Shown: piece by piece, positions 44,577 through 53,323 of the stretch
Numbering within the stretch: the stretch's first letter is position 1
How the letters are laid out: the number at the start of each line of letters is the position of its first letter
Assembly (NCBI GenBank): GCA_012728095.1
Contig: JAAYFU010000071.1
Location: forward strand, 1 to 54,059
DNA length: 54,059 nucleotides
Reading direction: 5' to 3'
Source: Clostridiaceae bacterium
GTDB lineage: Bacteria > Bacillota > Clostridia > DSM-8532
Program-made: the position numbers and the translations under genes
The notes under the pieces: model-generated
Databases searched by the model: none
What the model was told of the DNA's origin: nothing
What the model saw: only the letters and a program-made list of their open reading frames with translations

Positions 44577-45860
44577 TTATTCCTTTGCATTTTCGACCAA
44601 CAATTTAATTGTTTTCCTTCGCTCAATGGAGCTCTTGATATATTCTATATCGTCATCATGTAAATGTTTCTTCATTTCCTCCACCGGCTGGTTATACCGT
44701 TTAGCCATCTCTTCCAGCTCGGCATCAAACTCTTCAGGTGATGCTATAATATTTTCCACCTCTGCAATCTTCTCCAGAACCAGCTGGGTCTTAACATCTT
44801 CCAGGGCGCTGTCGCGATAATCGGCTCTGAATTTTTCCATATCGGTTCCAATCATTTTGAGGTATCCCTCAAGATCCATCCCCTGATATCTCAACTGCAT
44901 ATCGAACTGGCGCATCATATCGTCCAGGCGACGGTTTATCATAACCTCGGGTATATCGCAGACTGCATTGTCAACTGCCAGCTTAACAATATCCTCTTCG
45001 AATTTCCTGTCGGCTCTCGCCTGGGCCTGTTCGGTCAGTTTTGCCCTAATATCGGCTTTAAACTCATCAAGGGTTTCAAATTCGCTGACATCTGATGCAA
45101 ATTCATCATTTATTTCAGGAAGTTGTTTTAACTTTATTTCGTTAATTTTAACCTTAAACACTGCGGACTTCCCCTTGAGATCGTCACTGTGATAATCATC
45201 CGGGAAGGTTACGTTAACAGTTACCTCATCATTTATGTTTGCCCCGATAAGCTGTTCTTCAAAGCCCGGTATAAATGTGCCCGAACCTATCACAAGAGTA
45301 TATCCCTTCGCTTCTCCTCCCTTGAAGGGAACACCGTCAATACTGCCTACAAAATCAATATTTACAGTATCGCCGTTCTGTACGGGACGATCTTCAATAT
45401 TAATTAACTTTGAATTTCTTTCCTGGATTCGTTTTAACTCATTTTCAACGTCCTCGTCGGTAACTACCACCGCTTCTTTCTGTACAGAAAGGCCTTTATA
45501 CTGGCCCAATTCCACTTCCGGCTTTACGGTTACCGTGGCTGTAAAAATAAAACTCTTTCCTTTTTCAAGCTGAACAATATCAATTACCGGTCTGTCAACA
45601 GGATGCAGATCATTTTCGTCAATGGCATTATCATACGCCTCGGCACAAGCGAAATTAATAGCGTCCTCATAAAGTACCTGTTCGCCGTAATATCTTTCAA
45701 CCATGCTTCTGGGAGCTTTACCTCTTCTGAAACCTGGAATATTGAACCGCGACTTGTTCTTGATATACGCTTTATTCATACATTCGTCAAATACCTTGGC
45801 ATCTACCTCAATTTCTAATTTCACCTGGTTTTTCTCAAGCTTTTCGATTTTTACGCTCAT
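44577..45860 (-). CDS. tig: Trigger factor
   Basis: This 427-residue ribosome-bound chaperone has the ribosome-docking loop GFRRGKAPR (43-51), the FKBP-type prolyl isomerase domain (about 160-245: NGDTVNIDFVGSIDGVPFKG then GSGTFIPGFEEQLIG) and a helical C-terminal chaperone domain. It begins the tig-clpP-clpX operon. RBS is AGGAGG. Confidence 0.96.
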   Translation of the reverse strand: MSVKIEKLEKNQVKLEIEVDAKVFDECMNKAYIKNKSRFNIPGFRRGKAPRSMVERYYGEQVLYEDAINFACAEAYDNAIDENDLHPVDRPVIDIVQLEKGKSFIFTATVTVKPEVELGQYKGLSVQKEAVVVTDEDVENELKRIQERNSKLINIEDRPVQNGDTVNIDFVGSIDGVPFKGGEAKGYTLVIGSGTFIPGFEEQLIGANINDEVTVNVTFPDDYHSDDLKGKSAVFKVKINEIKLKQLPEINDEFASDVSEFETLDEFKADIRAKLTEQAQARADRKFEEDIVKLAVDNAVCDIPEVMINRRLDDMMRQFDMQLRYQGMDLEGYLKMIGTDMEKFRADYRDSALEDVKTQLVLEKIAEVENIIASPEEFDAELEEMAKRYNQPVEEMKKHLHDDDIEYIKSSIERRKTIKLLVENAKE

Positions 45861-45900
45861 CTGTATATCCTCCTAAAATTATGTTTCATTTCATCATAAA

Positions 45901-46626
45901 CTATTTGATTATATCATAGTCAACATTTGTTTCCAACCTGAGTTTTATCGGGTTAAACCCGATAATATTCGCTGAAACCAAATGATACCTTATGCCGTCA
46001 ATTTCTTCATCCTTCCAGCTTTCATCATGCTTTCCGTGAATATGCCCGTAAACACATATACTGACATTGTATTCTGCCAGTAACCCGGCGAAATCATTTG
46101 GCCTGTGTCTGGTATCAAAAGGAGGGTAATGAAGCATAGCAATTATTGGCTTTCCGGTCTTTTGCCCTTCTTTGAGAGATAATTTCAGCCTTTCCAGTTC
46201 CCGGGCGTAAATTTTATTGTCCTCTTCTCCAAAATTGTCGTCATCCAAGGGTTTCCATCCTCTTGTACCACAAATGGTATAATTGTTTACTGTAAACGAA
46301 TTATTGTGCAATATACTTATAGTTTTATATCCTTTTTCCCGGCAATAATTTTCAAATTTAGTCCGCGTGCTCCACCAATAATCGTGATTTCCTTTTGAAA
46401 TAATCTTTTTCCCGGGCAGCATTTCTATAAAAGCAAAATCCGGATCCGCTTCTTCAAGATTGATTCCCCAGGATATGTCTCCCGGAATCAAAATAAAATC
46501 TTCATCTTTTACATTGTCGATCCAATGTCTTTTCAATCGTTCCGCATGGTCTCCCCATCCGAAAATATCCATGGGTTTATCGGTACCAAGGGAAAGATGT
46601 AAATCCGATATAGCATATATATCCAT
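45901..46626 (-). CDS. Calcineurin-like metallophosphoesterase
   Basis: This 241-residue protein has the di-metal motifs SDLHLS, IPGDISWG, SKGNHDYWW and YGHIHGKHD. An additional conserved segment, MLHYPPFDTRHRPNDF, suggests the YmdB/YpbG-like clostridial subgroup; the substrate is unknown. The start ATG at 46624-46626 is preferred to a TTG two codons earlier. It follows fabZ by 10 nt. Confidence 0.87.
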   Translation of the reverse strand: MDIYAISDLHLSLGTDKPMDIFGWGDHAERLKRHWIDNVKDEDFILIPGDISWGINLEEADPDFAFIEMLPGKKIISKGNHDYWWSTRTKFENYCREKGYKTISILHNNSFTVNNYTICGTRGWKPLDDDNFGEEDNKIYARELERLKLSLKEGQKTGKPIIAMLHYPPFDTRHRPNDFAGLLAEYNVSICVYGHIHGKHDESWKDEEIDGIRYHLVSANIIGFNPIKLRLETNVDYDIIK

Positions 46627-46636
46627 TATCAATTCC

Positions 46637-47113
46637 CTATTCCTGATTTTCTACCAAGGCAAAACTAATGATTCCCTCTGCTGCGACCGATCCGTCAACA
46701 CTGGCTTTTACCGCGACCTTTCCCATTCCCCTGCGAAATACCAGGAATTCGGCCTCAAGAAGCAAAATATCTCCCGGAACTACCTGTCGTCTGAATTTCA
46801 TTATTTCGATTCCGGTAAACAACCCTAGCTTTCCCTTGTTTTCTTTCAGCATAAGTCCTCCGGCACACGCGCATTGAGCCAATGCCTCAACAATAAGAAC
46901 TCCCGGCATTATGGGGTTGCCAGGAAAATGGCCTGTAAAATAAGGTTCGTTAAGAGAAACATTTTTTATCCCGGCCACTTTCATTCCGGGCACAATTTGA
47001 GTTAATTTCTCATCGGGCAGCAGAATAAGTCTGTCCAACATTAGCATTGGATATCTGTGGGGCAATAATTTTTGTATTTCCTGGGCGTTTAACTCTCTCT
47101 TTTGTTCTTCCAT
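46637..47113 (-). CDS. fabZ: 3-hydroxyacyl-[ACP] dehydratase FabZ
   Basis: This 158-residue hot-dog-fold dehydratase removes water from 3-hydroxyacyl-ACP in fatty acid synthesis. His62 in GHFPGNPIMPG and Glu76 are the catalytic pair; LLPHRYPMLMLDRL is conserved. Other fab genes are not adjacent. It lies between yebC and the phosphoesterase, likely in one transcript. Confidence 0.94.
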   Translation of the reverse strand: MEEQKRELNAQEIQKLLPHRYPMLMLDRLILLPDEKLTQIVPGMKVAGIKNVSLNEPYFTGHFPGNPIMPGVLIVEALAQCACAGGLMLKENKGKLGLFTGIEIMKFRRQVVPGDILLLEAEFLVFRRGMGKVAVKASVDGSVAAEGIISFALVENQE

Positions 47114-47124
47114 ATTTCCTCCGG

Positions 47125-47853
47125 TTAATCCTGGCTCCAGTTATGCCATATATTCTGAACATCATCATGATCTTCAAGGCGTTCGATCAGCTTTTCCATT
47201 TTCTCTATAGCTTCAGGATCGGTAAGTTCGGTATATGTAGCGGGCAACATTGTTATCTCCGCCGATACAAATTCGTATCCAGCTTTCTCCAGTTCATCGC
47301 AAACCTTTGAAAAATCTCCGGGCGAAGTGATTATTTCATAGTACTCGTCCTCGGCGGAGAAATCCTCGGCTCCGGCTTCCAGAGCCAGGATCATAAGTTC
47401 ATCCTCATCTGTTTCGGGACTTTTTTCTATAATAATCTGCCCCTTCTTATCGAACATAAATGAAACGCATCCGGTAGTCCCCAGATTCCCGCCATATTTA
47501 TCAAAAATGTGTCGTACATCACCGGCTGTTCTGTTTCTGTTATCAGTATATGCCTCAACAATGACAGCAACACCGTTGGGGCCGTATCCTTCATAGGTTA
47601 TTACTTCGTAACCGGAGCTGTCCCCTTCTCCTGCAGCTTTTTTTATACTCCTTTGTATGGATTCATTGGGCATATTATTTGCTTTAGCCTTGGCAATAAC
47701 ATCTTTGAGCTTGGAGTTGGTTGCAGGGTCAGGACCTCCGCTTCTTACCGCTATTGCTATTTCACGCCCAAGCTTTGTAAACAGTTTACCTTTCTGAGCA
47801 TCGGTTTTTTCCTTCTTTCGCTTAATATTATTCCATTTTGAGTGACCTGACAT
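47125..47853 (-). CDS. yebC: YebC/PmpR family transcriptional regulator
   Basis: This 242-residue protein begins [20 protein letters not shown], the diagnostic YebC/TACO1 start. [20 protein letters not shown] follows at about 90-110, with an acidic C-terminal half. Members have been described both as DNA-binding regulators and as translation factors that relieve ribosome stalling at proline runs. RBS AGAGGG. Confidence 0.95.
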   Translation of the reverse strand: MSGHSKWNNIKRKKEKTDAQKGKLFTKLGREIAIAVRSGGPDPATNSKLKDVIAKAKANNMPNESIQRSIKKAAGEGDSSGYEVITYEGYGPNGVAVIVEAYTDNRNRTAGDVRHIFDKYGGNLGTTGCVSFMFDKKGQIIIEKSPETDEDELMILALEAGAEDFSAEDEYYEIITSPGDFSKVCDELEKAGYEFVSAEITMLPATYTELTDPEAIEKMEKLIERLEDHDDVQNIWHNWSQD

Positions 47854-47865
47854 AATACTACCCTC

Positions 47866-48537
47866 TTACTCCTTTTTTTCCTTATTTTTATACTCTAAAA
47901 CATTTCCTTTATTATCAATATAAATATTTTCGGTTCCGGCCTCTTCAATACGCAATATCCCGCCCGTTATTTCCCGGATTTTTTGTTCAAGCAGTTCCTT
48001 TTTGTCTGTCGGGGAATAAACTGTAAACTTTACTTCATGAGTGTAATCGGTATTCGCTATTATAAAGCCTTCACTCAAAAGCATATTTTGTACTTTTCCG
48101 GACAGATGATATTCTATCGGTATAAAAAGTTTCAAGCAAGGTTTTACTATTATCTCTCCGGCATCTTCCAACGCGCCTGCACATGCCTTACCGTACGCCC
48201 GTACCAGTCCTCCCGCGCCCAGCAGGATCCCGCCGAAATAACGGGTAACCACCACAACTACATTCTGCAGGTTTTTCTTTCGTATAACTTCCAATATGGG
48301 AAGTCCCGCCGTACCCTGGGGCTCTCCGTCATCACTGTAACGCTGATACAGAGAGTCCGAGCCGACAGAATAGGCGTAACAGTTATGAGTTGCATCCCAA
48401 CAGGAAGTTTTAATTTGCTGGATAAAATCCAGCGCCTCCTGCTCTGTATTTATCGGTTTTGCCCTGCCGATAAACCTTGATTTTTTCTCTTCAAATAGGT
48501 AATATCCCTCTTCTTTTATGGTTTTATAACTTTTCAA
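47866..48537 (-). CDS. YigZ/IMPACT-family protein
   Basis: This 223-residue protein has the IMPACT signature (RYSDDGEPQGTAGLPIL, TRYFGGILLGAGGLVRAYG) in its N-terminal domain and a C-terminal domain of about 70 residues. The role in bacteria is not settled. The best start is TTG at 48535-48537, with AAGGAG 9 nt upstream. An in-frame GTG ten codons earlier lies inside the terminator hairpin of the preceding gene. It ends 12 nt before yebC. Confidence 0.85.
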   Translation of the reverse strand: MKSYKTIKEEGYYLFEEKKSRFIGRAKPINTEQEALDFIQQIKTSCWDATHNCYAYSVGSDSLYQRYSDDGEPQGTAGLPILEVIRKKNLQNVVVVVTRYFGGILLGAGGLVRAYGKACAGALEDAGEIIVKPCLKLFIPIEYHLSGKVQNMLLSEGFIIANTDYTHEVKFTVYSPTDKKELLEQKIREITGGILRIEEAGTENIYIDNKGNVLEYKNKEKKE

Positions 48538-48552
48538 TTTTTTTCTCCTTAT

Positions 48553-48578
48553 AAAAAAGGATGACACTAAGTCATCCT
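48553..48578 (-). terminator. Terminator of the NUDIX gene
   Basis: AGGATGAC/GTCATCCT stem with a 5-nt loop and six U residues on the minus strand. It lies 16 nt before the YigZ-family start. Confidence 0.85.
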
Positions 48579-48654
48579 ACATTTTATCAGAATACCTATA
48601 AACTATTCAACTATGGTTATCATATCAAATATATCGACACAGTATTATAACATT

Positions 48655-49089
48655 TTAATCATACGAAGTCTTTTTTCCCAACTTTTCGCAAAGCTTTTTA
48701 TAGGACTGCATAACCAGAGATTTGTCCTGGCTATAGGTAATCATGTCAAGCGCTGTAGGTATATCATAGAAACCTCCTTTTGAGTATTTTTCTTTCTCTG
48801 AAATCTCGAACCGGTCACTGTCCGTTTGCATAATATACCACGCGATCCGGTTGCATACGGGCTTTTGCCTTGTAATGGAATAAAATTCATAATATGTTCT
48901 GCCAGCCTGTTCAACTATTTTACCCTTAATCGCGGTTTCCTCAAACACTCTTCTGACAGCCGCGTCTTCAGGCTTCTCTCCTTCTTTAATCAATCCTTTC
49001 GGCAATACCCACTCATTTTTCTCATTCAGTAAAAGAAAAACGGTATCATTATAAAACACAACGCCTCCGGCGCAATCCCTTAAAAGCAT
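48655..49089 (-). CDS. NUDIX hydrolase
   Basis: This 144-residue protein has the canonical Nudix box GLIKEGEKPEDAAVRRVFEE (32-51) in the G-x5-E-x7-RxxxEE form. It hydrolyses a nucleoside diphosphate linked to another group, not identifiable here. The RBS is AAGGGA. It is a single-gene unit ended by the hairpin at 48553-48578. Confidence 0.9.
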   Translation of the reverse strand: MLLRDCAGGVVFYNDTVFLLLNEKNEWVLPKGLIKEGEKPEDAAVRRVFEETAIKGKIVEQAGRTYYEFYSITRQKPVCNRIAWYIMQTDSDRFEISEKEKYSKGGFYDIPTALDMITYSQDKSLVMQSYKKLCEKLGKKTSYD

Positions 49090-49350
49090 TTCAAATCCCT
49101 TCCAATCAATCCGGTAGTAAACTCTTTTTTAAACATAAAACTTGTCAATCTTCAGAGCTACTTTATCCACGGATTATATAAATGCTGAACTTATGCTCCG
49201 GTTTCATAAAAACTCAAATACAACGTATATTTGCAATCAGGAACAAAAGGATCAGCATTAGTTTATTAAATACAATTACAAATAATGTATACCCACAAAT
49301 TTATCGTTTCAAAACAGACATTTAGCTTTTGAACAATAAAAACATATTTC

Positions 49351-49373
49351 GGGCACAAAGTAATTTTGTGCCC
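49351..49373 (-). terminator. Terminator of hpf
   Basis: GGGCACAAA/TTTGTGCCC 9-bp stem with a 5-nt loop, 17 nt after the hpf stop. The U-tract on the minus strand is weak (GAAATATG, then five U). The 300 bp from 49090 to 49389 hold no gene; the rest is AT-rich. Confidence 0.65.
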
Positions 49374-49389
49374 ACCAATAAACTTGTCT

Positions 49390-49920
49390 TCAGAATTCCG
49401 GCTCAATAAGTCCGTATTTCCCGTCCTTACGTCTGTATACTACATTAACTGTCTCGGTATCCGAATTAATAAAAACAAAAAAGTCATGTCCAAGAAGATT
49501 CATTTGCAGAATCGCTTCTTCCACATCCATTGGCTTTAACGGAAAACGTTTGGTTCTGACAACATCGAAGCTTTCGTCCTCATCTATTTCTTCGTTAATA
49601 TAAAAATTATCAGGAGTCATTGCTTCCTGGCGAATTTTTTTGCCGAGCTTTGTTTTATGTTTTCTTATCTGCCTTTCCAGTTTCTCCACTACCATGTCCA
49701 TGGAGGCATACATGTCATTGCTGCATTCTTCTGCACGGATTATCGTGCCACCGGAATATATCGCAGTTTCGAATGTATATCTGTCTTTCTCAATTTTGAA
49801 GGAAATTACAGCTTCGGCATCAGGCTTAAAAAATCTTTCAAATTTACTTATTTTTTTAATGGCTTTTTCCTGCATTGCACTGGTTACACCGGTCTGTTTA
49901 CCTTTAATGGTGTACTTCAT
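49390..49920 (-). CDS. hpf: Ribosome hibernation promoting factor, long form
   Basis: This protein of about 176 residues has an N-terminal RaiA/HPF domain (about 1-95) with the beta-alpha-beta pattern of KYTIKGKQTGVTSAMQEKAI and VEKLERQIRKHKTKL. A C-terminal dimerisation domain (about 118-176) shows RTKRFPLKPMDVEEAILQMN and LGHDFFVFINSDT. The long form pairs 70S ribosomes into 100S dimers in stationary cells. I chose the ATG at 49918-49920 with a GAGGGG site; the frame is open 29 codons further but would run through the presumed leader. Confidence 0.92.
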   Translation of the reverse strand: MKYTIKGKQTGVTSAMQEKAIKKISKFERFFKPDAEAVISFKIEKDRYTFETAIYSGGTIIRAEECSNDMYASMDMVVEKLERQIRKHKTKLGKKIRQEAMTPDNFYINEEIDEDESFDVVRTKRFPLKPMDVEEAILQMNLLGHDFFVFINSDTETVNVVYRRKDGKYGLIEPEF

Positions 49921-49999
49921 ATAAACAACCCCTCTCATGCAAGTATCAATAATATATATTTGATTATTACCCAAAATAGCCCCCCTTAAATCACTCAAC

Positions 50000-50042
50000 T
50001 TATCCACCGGGTTATCCCCATGTTATAAACAGTTGTGGATAA
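50000..50042. promoter_or_regulatory. Cluster of three DnaA-box-like sites upstream of hpf
   Basis: TTATCCACC (50000-50008), TTATCCCCA (50012-50020) and TGTGGATAA (50034-50042, an exact TTATCCACA on the minus strand) lie within 43 bp. They are 80-120 bp upstream of the hpf start. DnaA control of hpf, or a remnant of an origin-like sequence, are possible; no replication gene is near. Confidence 0.5.
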
Positions 50043-50229
50043 TTTCTTTATTAAAGATATATTGGAGTGTTCAATGATTTATATATTGCCCGTCAGATAC
50101 ATAAAAGGCATAGGATAACCATTATCCCGTGCCTTTTATATTCCATGTCATATATGCCTCCGATTGTAGGAATAAAAGCCGGCTTTTTCATAATCCAACG
50201 GCACCGCTTGCTTCATTGGGCCTGTCAGA

Positions 50230-51036
50230 TTATTTCCTTATAAACATTTGAACAAAAACATAGCCATATTTATTGCTTTTTGATATTCCGATACCGGTAT
50301 AATTGTAATTACTGTTCATAATGTTGCTGCGATGGCCTTCCGATTTCATCCACGAGCTTACCGCACCTTCTATCGTTGAATTGCCGGCAATATTTTCTGC
50401 CGCTGCTTTAAATGTGATTCCAAACTGTCTCATCATATCGAAAGGTGAACCGTAAGTGGGTGAATAGTGGGAAAAATAATTGTTTTTAGTCATATCATTC
50501 GCTTTTATTCTGGCTACTTTCATCAGTTCAGGATCTGCAATAAGAGGACTTAAATTACTCTTTGCACGCTCTGCGTTTATAAGGTCCAGAAGCTTCTTCT
50601 CATCCGGGGAAAGGTCTCCTTCCTGCTTGTCAGTTGATGGAACGGGTGTGGCAGCCGGAGACGGCGATGCAGGGGTTGAGGGTTTTGAAGGCGCAGGGGT
50701 ACTTGTTTTTCCCTGATTAACCTCCGGCGCTGTTTTAAAATATGCAGCAGATACACAGCCAACCTTACCGGAATCAGGATCAAACACGACATACCAGTCC
50801 CCTATTTTAGCCAGGACATTAAGCCATTTATTTTTTGTAAATTTTCCTATGATTTCATGCTCAGTAGAAGGTCCACTCCTCAAATTAAGCCTGTCTGCTA
50901 TTACCACACCGTTAATAAATTCAACCCTTTCGAATGTCTGCGCTGCGCCGGCTTTAAATAACCCGATGCCAGGAAATACCATGAGGCCGATTGTCATAAT
51001 ACATATCATTAACACAGCCAAAATACGTTTTTTCAT
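50230..51036 (-). CDS. Secreted SH3/CAP-domain protein (YkwD-like)
   Basis: This 268-residue protein has a signal peptide (about 1-32), a bacterial SH3-type domain (about 40-102: ADRLNLRSGPSTEHEIIGKF), a Pro/Ser/Thr-rich linker (about 108-140) and a C-terminal CAP/SCP domain. The CAP domain contains LLDLINAERAKSNLSPLI, NNYFSHYSPTYGSPFDM, AENIAGN and GHRSNIMNSNY. Clostridial CAP proteins often act at the envelope or in spores; the exact role is unknown. RBS GGAGGGAG. Confidence 0.9.
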   Translation of the reverse strand: MKKRILAVLMICIMTIGLMVFPGIGLFKAGAAQTFERVEFINGVVIADRLNLRSGPSTEHEIIGKFTKNKWLNVLAKIGDWYVVFDPDSGKVGCVSAAYFKTAPEVNQGKTSTPAPSKPSTPASPSPAATPVPSTDKQEGDLSPDEKKLLDLINAERAKSNLSPLIADPELMKVARIKANDMTKNNYFSHYSPTYGSPFDMMRQFGITFKAAAENIAGNSTIEGAVSSWMKSEGHRSNIMNSNYNYTGIGISKSNKYGYVFVQMFIRK

Positions 51037-51468
51037 ATTCTCCCTCCGTTATCTACAAAAGATTTCAACCATAGTATTCTCTTTTTTACCGGAATTATTT
51101 TTAATATCCGATATCTTTCCCTTCCATAAACTTCTTTCAGGACACAAAAACCGGAGCGTAAGCCAATAACGCGCAGACCGGCCCTTGTTGAACCAAAAGA
51201 AGCATTTTCAGGTTTTATTGTTGCCAGTATATTTAAAAATAACACTACCGGTGTTTAATTTTATAAATTTATTTTTTTCCTGAATAATAATCCGGACGGT
51301 CATATAAAGCTTTTTCCCATTTAAACAGCAAAATTAAATAAAGGTCGCGTCGAAGGTTTACCTTTTCGCGCGACCTTATATATTGACAGTTGCCAGCAAA
51401 CCGGCCGTAATTTACCTGTATTTGTAAAACCTATAGCCGGCTGCTGTTAAATTATTATGACTAAACAG
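51037..51468. other. Gap between the CAP gene and hslO, with terminator
   Basis: AAGGTCGCG/CGCGACCTT (51341-51349 with 51369-51377) is a strong stem with an inner CGAAGG/CCTTTTCG pairing. On the minus strand it ends in a U-rich tail and should terminate hslO. The remaining sequence is AT-rich, and a 70-codon frame ending on the CAP start has no supporting RBS. Confidence 0.7.
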
Positions 51469-52350
51469 TTATTCCTGTGATTGTGCCAGAAGCTTTTGAA
51501 TCTCTTCTTTCGTAAAGTGATACTTTTTGTTGCAGAAATGGCATACAAGCTCTGCGCCTTTTTCGTCCTGGGCAATTTCCGAAAGGTCTTCCTTTCCGAT
51601 ACTCATCAGATTCTTTTCCATACGCTCCCTGGAACATGTGCATTTATAACTTACAGGGCATGTTCCCAGCATTACCGGATCCTCCTTGGGAAAAATAAGC
51701 CTTATAATTTCTTCCGGAGTTTTCCCTTCATTAATTAGAGCCGAAACAGGCTTAAGATCCGAAATACCCTGTTCAACTGCGACAATGGCATCTTCGGAGG
51801 CATCCGGAAGAAGCTGAATGAAGATTCCGCCGGCAGCGATGACCTTATAATCAGGTCCTATTAAAACTCCCAGGCTCATAACAGTAGGTGTTTGTTCAGA
51901 GTATGCGTAGTAATATGTCAGGTCCTCTGCGATTTCTCCTGAAACCAGTTCCACGGATCCTATATATGGCTCTTTCAGGCCCAGATCCTTGATTACATTC
52001 AAACGGCCTGAACCTACGGCTCCTTTTATATCAAATTTGCCTGCATCGTTCAGCGACAGGTCAAAATAAGGATTATGCACATATCCTCTTACTCCGGCTT
52101 TATAATCGGTAACCGCTACTATTCCCCCAATCGGGCCGTCTCCCTTGATCTGTATTGTTATAGTCTGATTCATTGCCTTCAGGGTCTGACTCATAAGGGC
52201 AGCTCCTGTCAGAACCCTACCAAGAGCTACTGTGGGAGTCGGCAACATGTTATGCAGAATCCGTGCCTTCTCAACGGTATTTGTCGTTACACCGGCATAG
52301 ATTGATATTTGCCCGTTTTTTACCATTGCTTTTGCTATATAGTCTTCCAT
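51469..52350 (-). CDS. hslO: Redox-regulated chaperone Hsp33
   Basis: This 293-residue holdase is activated by oxidation. Zinc-binding Cys237 and Cys239 (CTC) and Cys270 and Cys273 (CHFC) lie in the C-terminal redox switch, in the usual CxC-CxxC arrangement. The N-terminal domain contains ALGRVLTGAALMSQTLK and GGIVAVTDYKAGVRGYVHNP. RBS is AAAGGAG. It follows the phospholipase-like gene by 15 nt. Confidence 0.95.
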   Translation of the reverse strand: MEDYIAKAMVKNGQISIYAGVTTNTVEKARILHNMLPTPTVALGRVLTGAALMSQTLKAMNQTITIQIKGDGPIGGIVAVTDYKAGVRGYVHNPYFDLSLNDAGKFDIKGAVGSGRLNVIKDLGLKEPYIGSVELVSGEIAEDLTYYYAYSEQTPTVMSLGVLIGPDYKVIAAGGIFIQLLPDASEDAIVAVEQGISDLKPVSALINEGKTPEEIIRLIFPKEDPVMLGTCPVSYKCTCSRERMEKNLMSIGKEDLSEIAQDEKGAELVCHFCNKKYHFTKEEIQKLLAQSQE

Positions 52351-52365
52351 AGAAATTTCTCCTTT

Positions 52366-53313
52366 TTAGTCATATACACAATCAACACCAGTATCATAAC
52401 TTAAGTCCGGGAACAGGTCGTCAATGGGCTCGCCTTTGAAAATTCTTGAAAAAAGGGTGTTTATGTGTTTTGCCGCAGTATCGGCAGCGTTCATAATTAT
52501 ATCATCAACTGAGGATCGGCGGGCCTCCCCTTCTGTAAAAGGGTTCACCCATGTTCTTTTTTTTCTGTTTGCCCAATCAATGGTATCATCACAGGTTACA
52601 GGGTATGGAATCATCGGTGGTTTTATTCCTCCTCCGGTAAAATTGTCCAGCCAGTTAATTATCGCCTTTTTCCATCCGTTGGGATCGTAAAGGAGATCAT
52701 GGCCACGGTAAAAATCTTTCAATACCCTGTTTATTTCTTTTTGTCCAACATCTGTTCCGTAGATTTCAGAAAAAGCTTCCTGCAGAAAATCAGCCACACC
52801 GCCGGGCCACTTTTTCCCTATGTCGGCCAGTTTCCTGGTTCTCTCCTTATATGCGTGTTTTCCCTTTACATCTCTCCACATTATAACATCTAAAGCTATT
52901 TCTATCTGCTGATGAGTAGCCATCCTCGGTGTTCCGTCCATTCCCCATATCCATTGGCTTTCAGCCCACGATACATATGGGTGCAGCATTCTGTCCAGTG
53001 TAAAATGACAAATAAAACCGCACATGTATACGGCAATATTAATCCAGTTTTTGTCGTAGGAAACATTTTGAAGCTTTTCAAAACCTTTTTGCAAAAATGC
53101 TCCCGTTTTTTTCTTGTGCATGATATGGTCCAAATCTTTCAGAGGCCCTTTCCCCGAGTATGGGAAGCATTTATAGAAAAACAGGGGGTCCGGACCCTGC
53201 GCACCCAAATGATAAAGAGAGCGCCTTTTCAAAACGCCCTCAAGAATTCTGCGGCTCTCTATTCTCTTTAGTACTTCTTCTGCAAGGATTATGTGAGTAA
53301 GAAAACCTGCCAT
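52366..53313 (-). CDS. Zinc-dependent phospholipase C-like protein
   Basis: This 315-residue protein begins MAGFLTHIILAEEVLKRI with the first His of the PF00882 fold. LGAQGPDPLFF, CGFICHFTLDRMLHPYV and DHIMHKKKTG supply further His/Asp zinc ligands. There is no signal peptide, unlike secreted toxins, so it is the cytoplasmic branch common in clostridia; lipid hydrolysis is not shown. It sits between wecB and hslO, 10 nt after wecB. Confidence 0.82.
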   Translation of the reverse strand: MAGFLTHIILAEEVLKRIESRRILEGVLKRRSLYHLGAQGPDPLFFYKCFPYSGKGPLKDLDHIMHKKKTGAFLQKGFEKLQNVSYDKNWINIAVYMCGFICHFTLDRMLHPYVSWAESQWIWGMDGTPRMATHQQIEIALDVIMWRDVKGKHAYKERTRKLADIGKKWPGGVADFLQEAFSEIYGTDVGQKEINRVLKDFYRGHDLLYDPNGWKKAIINWLDNFTGGGIKPPMIPYPVTCDDTIDWANRKKRTWVNPFTEGEARRSSVDDIIMNAADTAAKHINTLFSRIFKGEPIDDLFPDLSYDTGVDCVYD

Positions 53314-53323
53314 ATTACTCCCC

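Noticed and set aside
51033-51245. 70-codon minus frame ending on the CAP gene start
   Set aside because: There is no RBS and the last codons are the CAP gene's own RBS; it shows no recognisable protein features.
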